Shown: positions 35,871-48,102, numbered from the stretch's first letter. The stretch: DNA of 64,000 bases from Bimastos eiseni (GCA_959347315.1 OY365807.1:13813318-13877317), one strand, 5' to 3'. The notes: a model not told the origin generated them from the letters alone. Translations and numbers: made by a program.

Positions 35871-36869
35871 TGTTCATAGCACCACATAATAGTCAGCTAC
35901 TGATATTGACAGCTGTTCGGAATCGGTTGACAGCTTTCGACTCACTTGCTGGTACTTTCTGATATCAAACAGTGAGGCAGCAACAGCAGCAGTTTCCACG
36001 GAATTTCTAGAGTGACAACTGGCAACTGCTTTCAACTGACCCCTCCCCTTACTGTAAGCAAAGGCACAAATGTCGCACAAATGTCGCCTATTAATCAGTT
36101 CAGTTCTGTTTTCATAATGAAGCCACGGATGAAATGTCATCCGTTCGTTAATTTACTCAACAGACCATTCCGCCAAGCTGGACGCACATCAGCGCAAATT
36201 AGGGAGTGGAGGGCGACTACTGAGAAGTAATGGTGCCTCGTCCCCTAGTGCGTGAGAATCGTTTCCTAGAGAATGAAAGCCTCTCTATGAGAAATTGAGC
36301 TGAGCGTCTATAATCACCCGCTTTGAAACATGATTTCTAAGCACTTAGGCTTAGTTCGCATTACCTTACATCACATCAGCTGCTTCAGAGTGTTCTGGTC
36401 TGCAGTGACAAGAACAACAAGACTTACAAAAAGACAACAAAGGATCAGACTCAGACAGATGAATATTCAATAGTAAATATATTAGAGAAATAATAACACA
36501 AAAAAAACATACAGATTCAAGCAACGAGGCATACAAACTGACATCAAACAAACAGGCACAAAGTTCAGGTAATCCAATTCAGCGGCGACACTCACATCAT
36601 CTGAGAAAGACAGCCGGACAGACCAACGGTCAGGGAGAAAGACAGAGAAGGAGACACGCGGAAATAAGCTGAAGCAGGCATACACGGCATTGCAGGCAGA
36701 CAGACAGTAACTAATTGAGACTGACAGCCAGACATACAGACAGACAAGCATAATTACAGAAACTGATTGAGATAGACATACATACACACATATAGACAGA
36801 CACACAGGCCGAAACGCAGAGAGGTAGACAGGTGGACAGACAGACAGACAGGCAGATAATGAGACTTAC

Positions 36870-37181
36870 GGCAAGCAGCCATGCCAGAATGACTGCCAGA
36901 GTTCGACAGACGGTCAATGCTTTGACCTTCGTCAGTGGTGACTGTCTACTCGTCTCTCGGATCATACAATCCGTGTCCTCTTCATCGTCGTCGTCGTCCT
37001 CGTCATCTTCCGACCCTAGGCTGAGAAACTCATCGTTACCATCTGCTGCAGCAGCAAGCACATCTTTGTGAGCCACATGACGATCAAAGAAAACCTCTGT
37101 TGATGTCTTGACCTTGACGCGAGACTCTACAGATTCATTTCCGGTTGGAATCGCATCGTATCTTCTGCTCTCAGCATTCGT
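36870..37181 (-). CDS. MFS transporter exon 4: acidic linker and start of helix 1
   Basis: Acceptor AAATTTCAG, donor TTGCC|GTAAGT, phase 0 on both sides (104 codons). It encodes a polar stretch with an Ala run, then GSEDDEDDDDDEEDTDC, a basic SPLTKVK and the start of helix 1 (TLAVILAWLLA). The strongly acidic run directly before helix 1 suggests a cytosolic regulatory or binding segment. Confidence 0.8.
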
Positions 37182-37522
37182 CTGAAATTTCAAAACTTAA
37201 CGTCATTTCTAAACATTAAATACAAAGAAACAAATAAGATAAACTAAGGTGAATAAGGATTAAGGTGATTATAATATAAAATATAAGAAACGTGAAGTTA
37301 AAGCACAAGTGAAACCCAGTAAAGGTAACTGGCACTGTGAAGTAAAGGAAGGTAACGTTGAAGTAGCGGATCAAGCAACGGTGAAGTAATGCAGTATGAG
37401 TTACGGTAAACGCTTCCTTCGCAACTCTTCAGAAACTCCTATGAACTTCAGAAGTCGAATTGCAATTGGTTCTAAGCGCAGACGTGATCAAGCAATTTTA
37501 ATTAAATACTGGACACTGTAAC

Positions 37523-37815
37523 TAGGGCCCCATGGTTTATGCGATTATGCGATTTCGTATAATTTCGCATTAATTGGCGGTTTTCGCATAAATTTTTAAT
37601 GTAAGCTTTTCACATATCATTGCATAAAGTTAGGAAATTTCGGTCAGTGTCAACTATAATTGGCTTGCCCAGGCTATTATTAGCTTATAGGGGCTATAGT
37701 TTACCGACCAGACGACGTAATTGTTGATGATTAGGATCCGTAGGTTATGCGATTATGCGATTTTGCATATTTTCTCATAATTTACGAAATTTTTCGCATA
37801 ATCCACGGGGGCCTA
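37523..37815 (+). mobile_element. hAT-type MITE with perfect 8-bp target duplication
   Basis: The ends are TAGGGCCCCATGGTTTATGCGA and the inverted TAGGCCCCCGTGGATTATGCGA. The flanking octamer ACTGTAAC is identical on both sides (37515-37522 and 37816-37823). The 293-bp element is non-coding, rich in TTATGCGATT, and has a diverged inverted copy at the left edge of the window. It lies in intron 3 of the transporter gene. Confidence 0.88.
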
Positions 37816-38469
37816 ACTGTAACGTATCACGGAATTACGAATCACAGCAGTCAAGAATGAGTTGGTCCTGATGTCTTGGCATTCATCGACATAGATAATA
37901 AACTGCGCTCGATGTTGCTTAACGTCGTAGCGTACATAATTGATAATTATTTCAGACAACGACGATCTCCCTTAAAAACGAAACTAAAATGTAATAATGG
38001 AGAGGGATCTCGGTTCTACTAGTTTTGGCACTTAGAAATATGACCATAAAGAGTATTTTCAATTATTCTAAGCAGTCAGTAAATCTTAGACTGAGGCTCA
38101 AATAAAAGTTCGACCTCGTCGTGCTAAGAAAAGTCAAGTTGTCCCGTAAGGACACGTAAAAATATTACCAATGAGTTGGAAAATTGGGTCGTTTGTGGCC
38201 CAAGATTCCTCCAGGGAGCAGAAGCACTCCAACTGCAAAGCGTGAGCCCAGTGACCCCACTAAGCCTACAGAACTGTCTTAAGCCAAGGCTTTACCTGAG
38301 GAGTCTATATATCAGAAGACAGCAACCGTCCTATATAGAGGGCGAATAGTTTGTTAGTCTTCATGTATACATGAAGACATGACGGAACATTGGTGTTTTG
38401 AATGCTTCTATTCATTCGTTCATGTCAAAAGACATGACCTGTTTCATTGATTGAAAGGATTGCTCTTAC

Positions 38470-38874
38470 CTCATGCGAATTGTTCTGCCTGGCATAGACG
38501 TCCTCGTAGATCCCGCTTTCCTGCATTGGTTGCTGAGACTGCTCATCATTTCTCTGCGCATGTTCCCCACTCGTACTGGTTTCCATCTGCTCCTTATCCT
38601 CTTTCTTTATAACTAACTGCTGCTCCTGCTGATGATGAAGATGATGAAGATGAAGTTGGTGGCGTTCATTGTCGTTGTAACTCAGTTCGCTGTCGTGCAT
38701 CGACTGTGGTCTGACAATCGTTTGGATTGGATCGTTGAAGGTAACCATCTTCTTCTGGAGCAGCGGTGTTGTGCCTTTGAATGAGCTGAACGTCGGTGCA
38801 TTACGAATGAAGGCAACAGGCGCCGGTCCTTCGAACCCCACAGAACCTTCGAATAATGGAAGCTCCTCCTGTTT
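38470..38874 (-). CDS. MFS transporter exon 3: hydrophilic N-terminal region
   Basis: Acceptor TTTATTTCAG, donor CATGAG|GTAAGA, phase 0 at both ends (135 codons). It begins KQEELPLFEG and includes a His/Gln segment (HQLHLHHLHHQQEQQ), Lys/Glu-rich KKEDKEQME and a tyrosine motif SGIYEDVYARQ that could be phosphorylated. No membrane segment. Confidence 0.75.
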
Positions 38875-39333
38875 CTGAAATAAAGATTAGGTGAGGCACA
38901 TGATCAACTTGGCACACGCCAAGAAGCACACATGATGCAACAGGAAATGCCACTTTCAAAATGGCACAATGATAAAAGCAGAAACGACGTGGCAACTTAT
39001 TGATTGCACATCTACTAGTAGCACACTAGAAGAAATAAACCGAAATCAGCTATTTTTATCAGGTAAGTTGATCTTAATGGAATAGCATATTCGAAATTGG
39101 TATTAACAAAGCAGGAGATTCAAATGGGCATACTCAAACCAGCAGTGCACTCAAGATAGTAGACCAAAATGTGAACAAGATAAACAGTATCAAAATAAAT
39201 AATACTAAAAAATAGAATAAAAATTTAATATGCAGTAATAGCACATTGAAATCAGTATAGCCTGATCAATATATTGAAAACAGCAGACAAACATGGCAAA
39301 TGAAAAAAATCACAAACAGAAGTAGGCCTATAC

Positions 39334-39758
39334 CTGTTGATCCTTCCGTTGTCTGTTGCTCAGATCACCGGAAGTGTTCGGCTGTTCGTGCGTCACTGCA
39401 TTTATCCGCTTCTCCTCCTCCTTCTTCGGATGCTTTCCGTTGCTTTCCTCCTCGATCGATTTCTCCGCTTCGTCCAGACTGAGCATCGTTTGTGTCAGCT
39501 GTGCGTCAAAGTCGGCCAGAAGCTGAGCCAGAGAATCATCGTCGAAAAGAGATGATAACCGCTCTGGTGATGCGGAAGGCAAGGATGCTCCTGCCTCCGC
39601 ATCCGATCCCAATGACACAAACGGAGGATCGAGCAGTTCTCGATCATGGATCGAACCATCTTCTCCGAATCTCCGTTCTTCGTTCATAATCGGTGAAAGA
39701 ACTATGTCGTCGATTTCCCACGAAGGTTTCAATTGCTTCGATGCAAATCGCTTGTTAC
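39334..39758 (-). CDS. MFS transporter exon 2: acidic N-terminal region
   Basis: Acceptor TTTTCTCCGACTACAG, donor CAACAG|GTATAG; enters in phase 1 and leaves in phase 0. It starts NKRFASKQLK, then WEIDDIVLSPIMNEE, Ser/Asp-rich sequence, and an amphipathic LFDDDSLAQLLADFDAQL stretch likely to be helical, ending in KKEEEKRI and polar residues. No ATG with an upstream stop begins it, so a further 5' exon is required. Confidence 0.75.
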
Positions 39759-42700
39759 CTGTAGTCGGAGAAAAGCAGTTTCCTAGAGCCGTATACTATA
39801 ATGTTTTTCATCATAATAATCGTAATTATCTTATCACGAAGGCTTCCTTAAGAATTCATTTGTCCGTTTCCGAATGTCTTACACAAGAAAATAAAAAATT
39901 CTGTTGCTACCCACGGAAGACGAGTCAGTACAATATATAATTAAGTTTTGCAATGGTTGTCGCCATCCCAATGAATCTCATTTAGGGTATTCGCCATCGG
40001 TTTTGGCACGTCGCTCGGCGGTCCACGGTGAACTGATCTGCTCTAAGATCGGAAGCGGAGGCAGAAGACGCACTTCTATAATGTGACAATGAGCCTTCTC
40101 GATCGTGGAACAGGATTGCTGGAGAGAGCGTCCCCAAGAGCTCCGTGTTTAACCTAGGAACTCATCACCTGTATTTCATACATCTCTGAAATATGTCCTT
40201 TTCAACCATGGCTGGGCTGAGAGCGGCTTTGAGTAGATAGCTGCAACGAGTGCTATTAAAAGTTTTTGTCTGATTGATTGAATTAATGATTGATTGATTT
40301 ATATACTATATGATATGTCTCATATAATTGTTTGATTCAAGTGGTGTGAAATATGGCGCTTGTGCCTTTTGTATCACTGAGATTTGAAGTTGTTCAATAA
40401 AAACTCGAACCAAAGACTGTCTTGGTGAATGGTTAATAAGATTTCTCTTGATCTGAGTGAGATAATTCCATACTAGCGAAAGATAAGACATTAATTAACA
40501 ACAATAAGCATTTATCATTATAATGAAAAACATCAATATTGTTATTATTACTACAATTGTTAATATTTCTTGATATTACCGGTTTTAAACGGTTAAAACA
40601 AGCTGAAGATGTGTGTTCCACTAAAACCCATTCGCGGGCAGTAATTACACGGTCGCATGTCGACACTTTAGACAGCAGATGCTCTTCATGCCATTAATTT
40701 CGCGTAGTGCGGCGAAGCGCCTAGTGAGAAAACAGCGCACCTACTAAGCAGAAGCGAGTCAACTTTATTTTAGCCTAACTGCTAGTAAATAATGAATGAT
40801 ATCTGCAAAAGCGGTTATCGTCTTAGTTTTTACAACCATTCGGAAATGTGATTCTTCCTATAATTTTGCATGCCCGTGGACAGAGGTACATACGCTATCT
40901 ACAATCGTCGCTATACCCATCGACGCAACTTGGCCTAGAGAGCAGAGACTCTAAAGATCCATGCCAACATTCTGTCAGCTATCGACGGGAATACGTTCGT
41001 TGGTTCCACGCTTGTGCGTGGGCCAACCATTGGTGACTCTTCTCATAGTTTTGCTAACTGATATATTTTACTCGATCGTTATGTCATATTACATCACTTA
41101 GGTCAGCGCAGACTTGATATCTTGAAGGGCACTATAAAAATGCTCGCTTACATTACATTACATAAGATCCCTCGGGGACTTAAGCATTAATAAAACAGTT
41201 GCATTATTGTCCGCATACATGTGTTAGAATTTCCATGTATCTTGGACGAAGACCGATGGGAAATGTATAGATCTGTGAGAAAGTCATTTTCAAGTGGTGC
41301 CCTTGACTTAAACAAGTTTATGATTGTGACCCGATCGGTCATATCAGAAGTGCCTTGATATCCCTTGTGCCATCGGTCTTCTAGTATCCGTATCTGTGTC
41401 ACTCAGACGATCAGTCTCTGTCAGTCTGTCTGTCTGTCTGTCTGTACCTGACTGTCTCTGATTTTCTTCCGATGTACCTCTCCCTCGATCTGTCTGTCTC
41501 TTTTTCTGCTCACTGAGCTATATACGTGTGTACCTCCCGTATTAAGCCCTTCAGTCGCTTATCTCGACCCTCAGTTCGTTGAACTATTCAATGGCGTTGT
41601 CGGTGGCTGATTTGATTGGATGCAGTCCCGTTTTCTCTCTCTTTGGGTCAACGTCCTAGAGAACTGAGGGCTAAGGCTTCGTTCCCACAGCGGCGACAAA
41701 AACTCCTAAACGCTTCATTTAATTGATTCACTGAAACGCGTATGTCGTCGTCCTGAGAATAAACGAGGAGAACAAAGCTCGTGAATAAGATGGCGCTATG
41801 CCCCTGGCTATCAAGTGGCACTATATTAATTTATCGATTACAATTACTATTACGACTAACTTGTCATGACACAGCGTCCCTAAACTGTAACTAACCATCG
41901 TAATCAACCATCAGCAATTGGTCAACTCTGACACCCGATTAGACTAAGGGACACTGGTGAGATCTCGATATCTTTTTCTCAATCGCAGAACCCTTGCGCC
42001 AAAGCCTTAGCATCATGAGGCTTAGACTTTCCATGTTTCTGATGCTTTTCCATGTGGCCTTGGCTTTTCGTGTGGCCATAACTTTCCAGAACCTCAATGA
42101 AGCCCTATGCTGCCGTTTAGTCTCGACGTCCTCTTGGCGGAAGGATGCCTAGTTAGAATCAGTCTCCGTGGAGAGGCCACGTGTTCAAATGGCCCTCTTG
42201 GTGTCAAGAGACTCGTGGTCTGTGAATAAAAAGTAAACATCTGCTGTAGGGTTGAGATCTGACCTGTCACACTGGCACTCGACGATAAAGCATTTGAAGC
42301 ATTAAACAGAAGCCAAAGTTTAGACGACGACTCAGTGCCCTGGGATATTTCGAAGTCTTAGGGAGCTCACTTCGTCTCTACTCAAGTGCCCTCGATCTAC
42401 ATAATATTATATCCAGGGAAGTTATTATAGCACTCGTTCAAGATATGTACTAAGATTCGCCCCAGTCAACTCACAGCGAAATAAAGCAGAATGGTGAAAG
42501 GCGTATTATGTAGCGCCTATGTTGCATGCAGAACAAGAGGGAAGCCTGGCTCTCGGATGAATGAAGATCGATCTCCATCGATGCCAGAATGTTCGTTGTA
42601 GAGCGAGATCTCTCAGTCTGTGCCTCATGGGCGTACATGAGCTGTGGGGGTGGTTCCGTGTGACTCAGCGATTCAATGACTGACTGACTGACCGCCTGAC

Positions 42701-43427
42701 TTACTGACTGACTGACTGACGAAAGGGAAGATTGATTGAATGGAAGAGGGATCGAATGGATGACTGCTGATTGGTTGAATGAATCAATGAGCGAGTAATA
42801 AACGGACGAACGGAAGAAGGAAGTAACGAACGAACAAAGAAAGAAATGAATGAATAAATTAATAATTTAATGACCAAATCAAGAACTGACTGAGTCTAGC
42901 AGAGTCAGTAGCTCATTTACGCACCGACATAGACCCTATGGCCGAATTACTGACTGACCCCACCCTAATAGCTGTTTTCTAAACGTTCCCAGAGGCGGAG
43001 ATGGTGGGTCTAATCACTGGAGCGTGTGAACTGACAATAATTGATTTCCCCACAGCATCAATCTATTTGCAATTGTATGCGTTTGGATTTGTTTTCTATC
43101 CAGTCCATAAACCATAATCACCTCTCAATCGAAATAACTAAAATTGAATCCAGTCATCTGTTCCATTGGCCTACGACCATAATGCAATTTGTAACATTTC
43201 CATTTCTTAATTCAGTTTGAAACAATGCACCTCTACACAATGTCAATTAACGATTCTCAAGTTTAGGTGCATCTGTAAACATAATCTCTACACTCGCGAG
43301 TCAATGCCAGACTGGTTCTGGGCTGGAGGCCTTTGATTCGATGGAGTTCTGGCCCATCCTTATTTTTAGATCGCAGTTAAAGACCATGTCCTGATAGCCT
43401 GATTGACTGGAAGGAAGAAGTCCTGAC
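39759..43427. other. Intron 1 of the transporter gene, proximal part: no gene seen
   Basis: Mostly unremarkable A/T-rich sequence, with a (CTGT)n patch at 41425-41445 and (GACT)n at 42675-42720. A string GGCTTCGTTCCCACAGCGGCGAC near 41670 looks like a transposon end, but I found no partner. Confidence 0.35.
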
Positions 43428-43733
43428 CAGGGGTGTAACAAGCGGGGGGCACGGGGGCACCGGCCCCACTCCAGTTTTGAAACAGGGGGGGGGGGCAAAG
43501 CCCCCGAAATTTTAGTGCTCAGTGCCCCCATGTGCCCCCCAAATCGGTTCTTTTTTATGTTTATCCAATCGATTTTTAAGAATACTTTTGTTAAGATAAT
43601 TTGTGTCCCCATTTTTCAAATTTCAGGGGGGGGGGGCAAAATTCAAAAAGTGGGAGGGCAAAAAAATTGTTCCGCTTCGCGCAATATTTTTCAAATTATG
43701 CCCCCTACTTTTCAAAATCTTGTTACTCCTCTG
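43428..43733. mobile_element. hAT-type MITE (CAGGGGTGTAACAAG ends)
   Basis: The left end CAGGGGTGTAACAAG and inverted right end CAGAGGAGTAACAAG differ at 2 of 15 bases. The octamer GTCCTGAC flanks both sides (43420-43427 and 43734-43741). The 306 bp contain several G and C homopolymer runs and no ORF. Confidence 0.9.
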
Positions 43734-44214
43734 GTCCTGACTGTTCAAAATAAGGAAGAAGTTGTTTAATAGAGACCCGCCGTTCAAAAGTCATGGTAAG
43801 AAAGGAAAGGTGGGAAACGCGGCGGAAATTCTCGCAGCGGTTGGCATAGAGTGTACCTGTTCAAAATGTGCATGCATCTACGAAATAGGCCTAAGGAGAA
43901 ATCAGCAATCAGTCATTTTCGTAGTGTATAGCATTTTCATGATAAAACCGCACCACGGTTGGTATGTCAGCACTATGGATATTTCGATTATGCGATCGAG
44001 GATGGAGTGAGTGGGTGATATTTGTTTTAGAGGGTAGTAGAACACCTAGGACATGGCTGGAGTTGTGAAGCATGAAGGACAAATGGGAGGAATGGACGCA
44101 GCCGCCGAGGCCATCAAGAGTCTCCTGGTCAGAAGGCAGACGCTTGAGTTGCACCAGATTCTGTTTTCTTGATTTGATACGCGCGCACTGGCCAGCATTA
44201 GCAAAACCGGACCA

Positions 44215-44272
44215 TTATTATTATTATTATCAGCTTTATTATTATTATTATTATAATTATTATTATTATTGA
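44215..44272. repeat. (TTA)n array at the 3' end of the retrotransposon
   Basis: Read on the - strand this is (TAA)n. The retrotransposon ORF runs straight into it, so its stop codon is the first TAA of the array. Confidence 0.9.
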
Positions 44273-47176
44273 TATAGGTTTTCGTCCCCATCGGGCTGAA
44301 CAAAAGAGCCCCTGAATGCCACTGCATTAAAACGTTGTGTACAAATAGATAGACGTTGAAAAAGATGAGTTGTTTCGCGAGGGTCTCCCGTTGCCTGTGT
44401 CATACGACAGCCCGGCTCTTGTAGAAACTCCATTCCAGTACGGTTTATGGGGCCCAGTGATTCGATGGCCACTGGCACAAAATCATGCGTGGTAGGGAGG
44501 GATGAGTACTTGATGCACTTTTGTTCTGCGGCATGTTCTGCTGCTCCACCAGCTGTTGATGCTGTCAGATGTACATAAGAGGATGCGCATGTGTGAATGG
44601 CTGTTGCGTCCCATCCTAGGTGTCTGCCTCTCGGCCATGGGATTAATTTGGCGCCATCAGGTCTCTTGCCATCGGTGCGGATCAGTCGCGATGGTTCTCT
44701 TGAGCTCGGAATGTCCGCTTTCAAGAGAGCTCTCCATATTATTTCATTTATGGAAGAGTGTCGTGCTGCTCTTCCCATTGATCTTCTGCAGACCATACCG
44801 TGATGTCCACCTGGATCGACGCTCTCCCCGCATTGACATGGATGCGGTGCACAGAGCACTAGTCTTAGGCAAGTCCTGCCGCAACCCTGACCGCCTCATT
44901 GTTTAATCCCAACCCGCAGGAAGCCAAAGGGATAGTCCAAAGCCAGTCTCCGGCGTGCGGGGCAGATAATGTTCGCATTCTGGCTTGACTAAGTGGGTTG
45001 TCGCATCCGGACCAGACTTTCGCTTTATCTTCGTTTATCAAAGGTTTGTCCCAGGTCTTCTGTTGGATCGGAACCGGTATCATCTTCACTGGAAGGGAAT
45101 TCTTACAAACTTTGAACATTTCCTTCTGGTACACGTCGTTCCACTCTTCCACGGCTAAGATGGCGCCCAAGAGCGAGACGGTCGACGCAGCTGACACCAA
45201 ATAGGCTGAAGTTGCCACAATCGATACCCGCCTGGTCCCGAGTCCTCCATCTCTAATCGGGAGCGAAGCCTGTAACCACTGAATGTCATTGAGCTCCGTG
45301 TTGAGGATCTTCTCCAGTCCTGTTTTAGTCGGATGGTCTATTGTCTCCAGTAACTGGTGGTTCCAGCACGGAGAAGTCCGCAGCAGGTAAGTCATCTTTG
45401 CGCCCCGAAACAGGATCTCAGCATTATGAGGGCTGCTTGTGACTGGAGGTCCATAAGGTCTTTCAATATTCGACCAAATTGTTCGCTGTGTTCTTGCAAG
45501 GCTTCATCAAGGGCCTTCCCTCTGAAAAGTGGAGAACCCAAATGGGTCAGTTCCTCTGGTTCTCGTCTTCTGAAGTCCTCAAAACCCTCTCCAATCGACT
45601 CCGCCTCCGAGTAGTACTCACATTTAAGTCTGTTCAGGGAAATTCCGAGCGTTATCTCAAGCTCTTTTATCTTTGTCAAATCTTGCCGAACGTCATCCAC
45701 GTTTCTACCTAGGGAAAGATCATCGAGGTAGGCAAGCTTGAACGGAGATCGCAACTCCCTTCACGTCGGCTGCAGGGGTAGGCAAAACAGCAGAGGCCCT
45801 AGCGGGTCTCCCTGCTGTGGTCCCATCCTAGACCTCACTACAAATCGACCGAATTGTAGGTTGGCCTCAATTGAATATGCCTGGTGGGTGAACGCATAGA
45901 GTTCTGGGATGGTGTCATGGACGGCTCGAAGCATTACATCTCTCCGCAGTGTGTTGAAAGCATTTGCGAAGTCCAATTTTACAAAGATTTGGTCTCGTTG
46001 CATGTTCGTCACAAAATTTATTGCGGCGTGAACCGCTGCCTCTCCCCCTCCAGGGGTTGCAATGCCTACCTGGAACGGGGTGAAGAACTCTCCCAGTCTT
46101 TTCAGGGCATAATTATTGGCACATTTAGCTGCTAGCCTGCGCAATACATATCCGATGACAATCGGTCTGAGGCCCCCTGATTTCTTGGAAAGAGCGATAA
46201 GAGAGCCTCCAAATATCAGTTCACGTAACGCGAGTGGACAATCACCACGCAGCAGTACATTCATGAAGTCCGTCGTAGACTTCAGTAATGTACCAGCCAA
46301 TTCCATGGTGTTTATTAGGTCGAGAAGATGCTGGGGTCGGAACCCATCCGGACCCCCCGCCGCTGAACCCGCCGGGAACGATCTAACCGCATCTTCCACT
46401 TCTCTCACAGTGACCTGGAAAGAACACGTTTGTGACGACTAAGGCAAGTCTGACATTTGGTCCGTAAATCCATTTGCTGGGTGTCTTTACTGCATAGCGT
46501 TAAGTGATTCGGTCGTCGCCTCGACTGGGCGGTCCTGGCTGCAGAGTATACGTGATGCGGACCTGATGTTGCCCTCCTCCATCTTGGCATTCACCGCTGC
46601 CAAAAACATCTCTCGAGCATCTACCCTCCTTCGTGTCCCTGACGCACAATCTGCTTCCACGTCATCCTCTCTCGCGTAGTCCTTATTCTCGAGGCATCTG
46701 TTAACCACATTTGCCGCGTTATGTCTGCGGCCTGTCCACTGTGGCTGTGCAAGAACGCTGGAGGCAAAGCGATGCAGCTGATGCCATGTCTCAATGTTAC
46801 TTGGGTCGTTGTTAATGGAAGCCAGAATTCTCTCGAGGGCCTGTGAAAAGGTGAATCGAGCAGTCTTCGGGACATGCTTCATGACGCCTCCACTTCTTTT
46901 TCTCGGGTGGTTGATATTTCCTGTTCCTTGATGCAGAACCGCCTTGCCTCGCTGGGTCAGCATCTCTGGCTCTTGCTGAGCACCGTCTATCAATGATTGC
47001 AGTTCCTTCACCGATTTGTCCTGCCGCAGCAGGGTCAGTGGAGGCTTCCTCGAGCCTGGGCACGGGCTGATACGCGGACCATGTAGGTGAACTGTGGCGT
47101 CTTTCAGGTGCAACTGTCTAACTGAAAGGCAGTGACTGCATACCCCGCTCGCTCTTTTTAAAGCCTGGTCCATCAA
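44266..47176 (-). pseudogene. Broken ORF of the RLE-type retrotransposon
   Basis: Reverse-transcriptase landmarks are visible: GGPDGFRPQHLLDL near 46350, RPIVIGYVLRRL, the catalytic block KLDFANAFNTL near 45960, GPQQGDPLGPLLF near 45800 and the active-site YLDD at about 45730-45719. Breaks: in-frame stops TAA at 46487-46489, TAG at 46439-46441 and TGA at 45761-45763, plus frameshifts near 45400 and near 44865. With five lesions the copy cannot make a full protein. The last ORF segment carries the zinc knuckle and nuclease-like region and ends in the adjoining (TAA)n. Confidence 0.85.
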
Positions 47177-47290
47177 TCTGTGATTGGTCAGACTGTGATT
47201 GGCTGGATCGCATTGTCATGGATCTACACTCTACAGACTACACTCTGTCATATCAAACCCAGTCTTAATAGTAGTTTTAGATTAATTCGG
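44270..47290 (-). mobile_element. Near full-length non-LTR retrotransposon, RLE-type, degenerate
   Basis: The element reads on the - strand, about 3.0 kb. Order: short 5' leader (47290-47177), N-terminal CSHC...HLHG zinc-binding motif, a basic linker, a reverse transcriptase, a C-terminal CQC...HH...C zinc knuckle and a restriction-like endonuclease-type motif set (RPDG near 44665, WDAT near 44605, AIES later). Gene order and a single ORF without an AP endonuclease resemble the R2/R4/NeSL groups. Both ends abut (TAA)n on the coding strand. It lies sense-oriented in intron 1 of the transporter gene. Confidence 0.8.
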
Positions 47291-47297
47291 GAATTAT

Positions 47298-47477
47298 TAC
47301 TATTATTATTATTATTATTAAAATTATTATTATTATTATTATTATTAACATTATTATTAACATTATTATTATTATTATTATTAACATTATTATTATTATT
47401 ATTATTAACATTATTATTAACATTATTATTAACATTGTTATTAACATTATTATTATTATTATCATTATTATTATTAA

Positions 47478-47509
<32 letters not shown>

Positions 47510-47533
47510 ATTATTATTATTATGGAAGCAGGC

Positions 47534-47582
<49 letters not shown>

Positions 47583-47640
47583 ATCATTATTATATTATTA
47601 TTATTATTATTATTATTATATTATGCTGTTATCGCCCATG
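47298..47640. repeat. (TTA)n array upstream of the retrotransposon
   Basis: TTATTA and AACATTATT variants, interrupted once near 47521-47532 (GGAAGCAGGC). It separates the near full-length element from the truncated copy at 47623-47909. Confidence 0.9.
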
Positions 47641-47909
47641 TGGGCGAGCTAAGTGAGTGGTGGCAATGTTCCGAAGAGGCAGGCTGCGTTCCCACGCTGA
47701 AGAACAACTGAGATACGTTGGAACAGAAATGACGTCTCCATTGGATCGTGGGTTGCAGCACTCGTTCGACTACCCAACTCTGAGATGAACTGCAGTCCTT
47801 CACTGCTCCAAGCGCCGCCGGATTCCAAGGAGAGGGCTACGAAGTCGTGGGTGTTGGTTATGGTGGAATACTTGGCCCTCTTCGTCTTAACTGCGCGTTC
47901 GGCTGCTCA
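47623..47909 (-). mobile_element. 5'-truncated copy of the same retrotransposon (nuclease C-terminus)
   Basis: The - strand frame is open from 47909 to TAG at 47649-47651. Its residues align with the end of the larger copy: AKYSTITNTHDFVALSLES, then LQFISELGSR, ETSFLFQRISV and QRGNAACLFGT. After the stop comes CGCCCACATGGGCG, a small hairpin, then TAA repeats. (TAA)n borders it on both sides. Confidence 0.8.
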
Positions 47910-47910
47910 T

Positions 47911-47915
47911 TATTA

Positions 47916-47983
<68 letters not shown>
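47911..47983. repeat. (TTA)n array
   Basis: A nearly pure TTATTA run directly adjoins the 5' truncation point of the retrotransposon fragment. Confidence 0.95.
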
Positions 47984-47985
<2 letters not shown>

Positions 47986-48102
47986 AAGCTTAATGAACAT
48001 CGTACGAGACAGAAACCATTGGCATCACTTTCCCATTCATGTAGTCAACCGTCGCGAAGCGACGATGACGATGTTACATGAGATTATTATTATTACCGAT
48101 AT

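Noticed and set aside
42130..42200. Possible tRNA (GTGTTCAAATGGCCC)
   Set aside because: No acceptor or D-stem pairing could be found around the T-loop-like string.
44038..44210. Coding-like stretch MAGVVKHEGQ... before the TAA array
   Set aside because: The frame stops soon and no family or exon boundary could be recognised; left unannotated.
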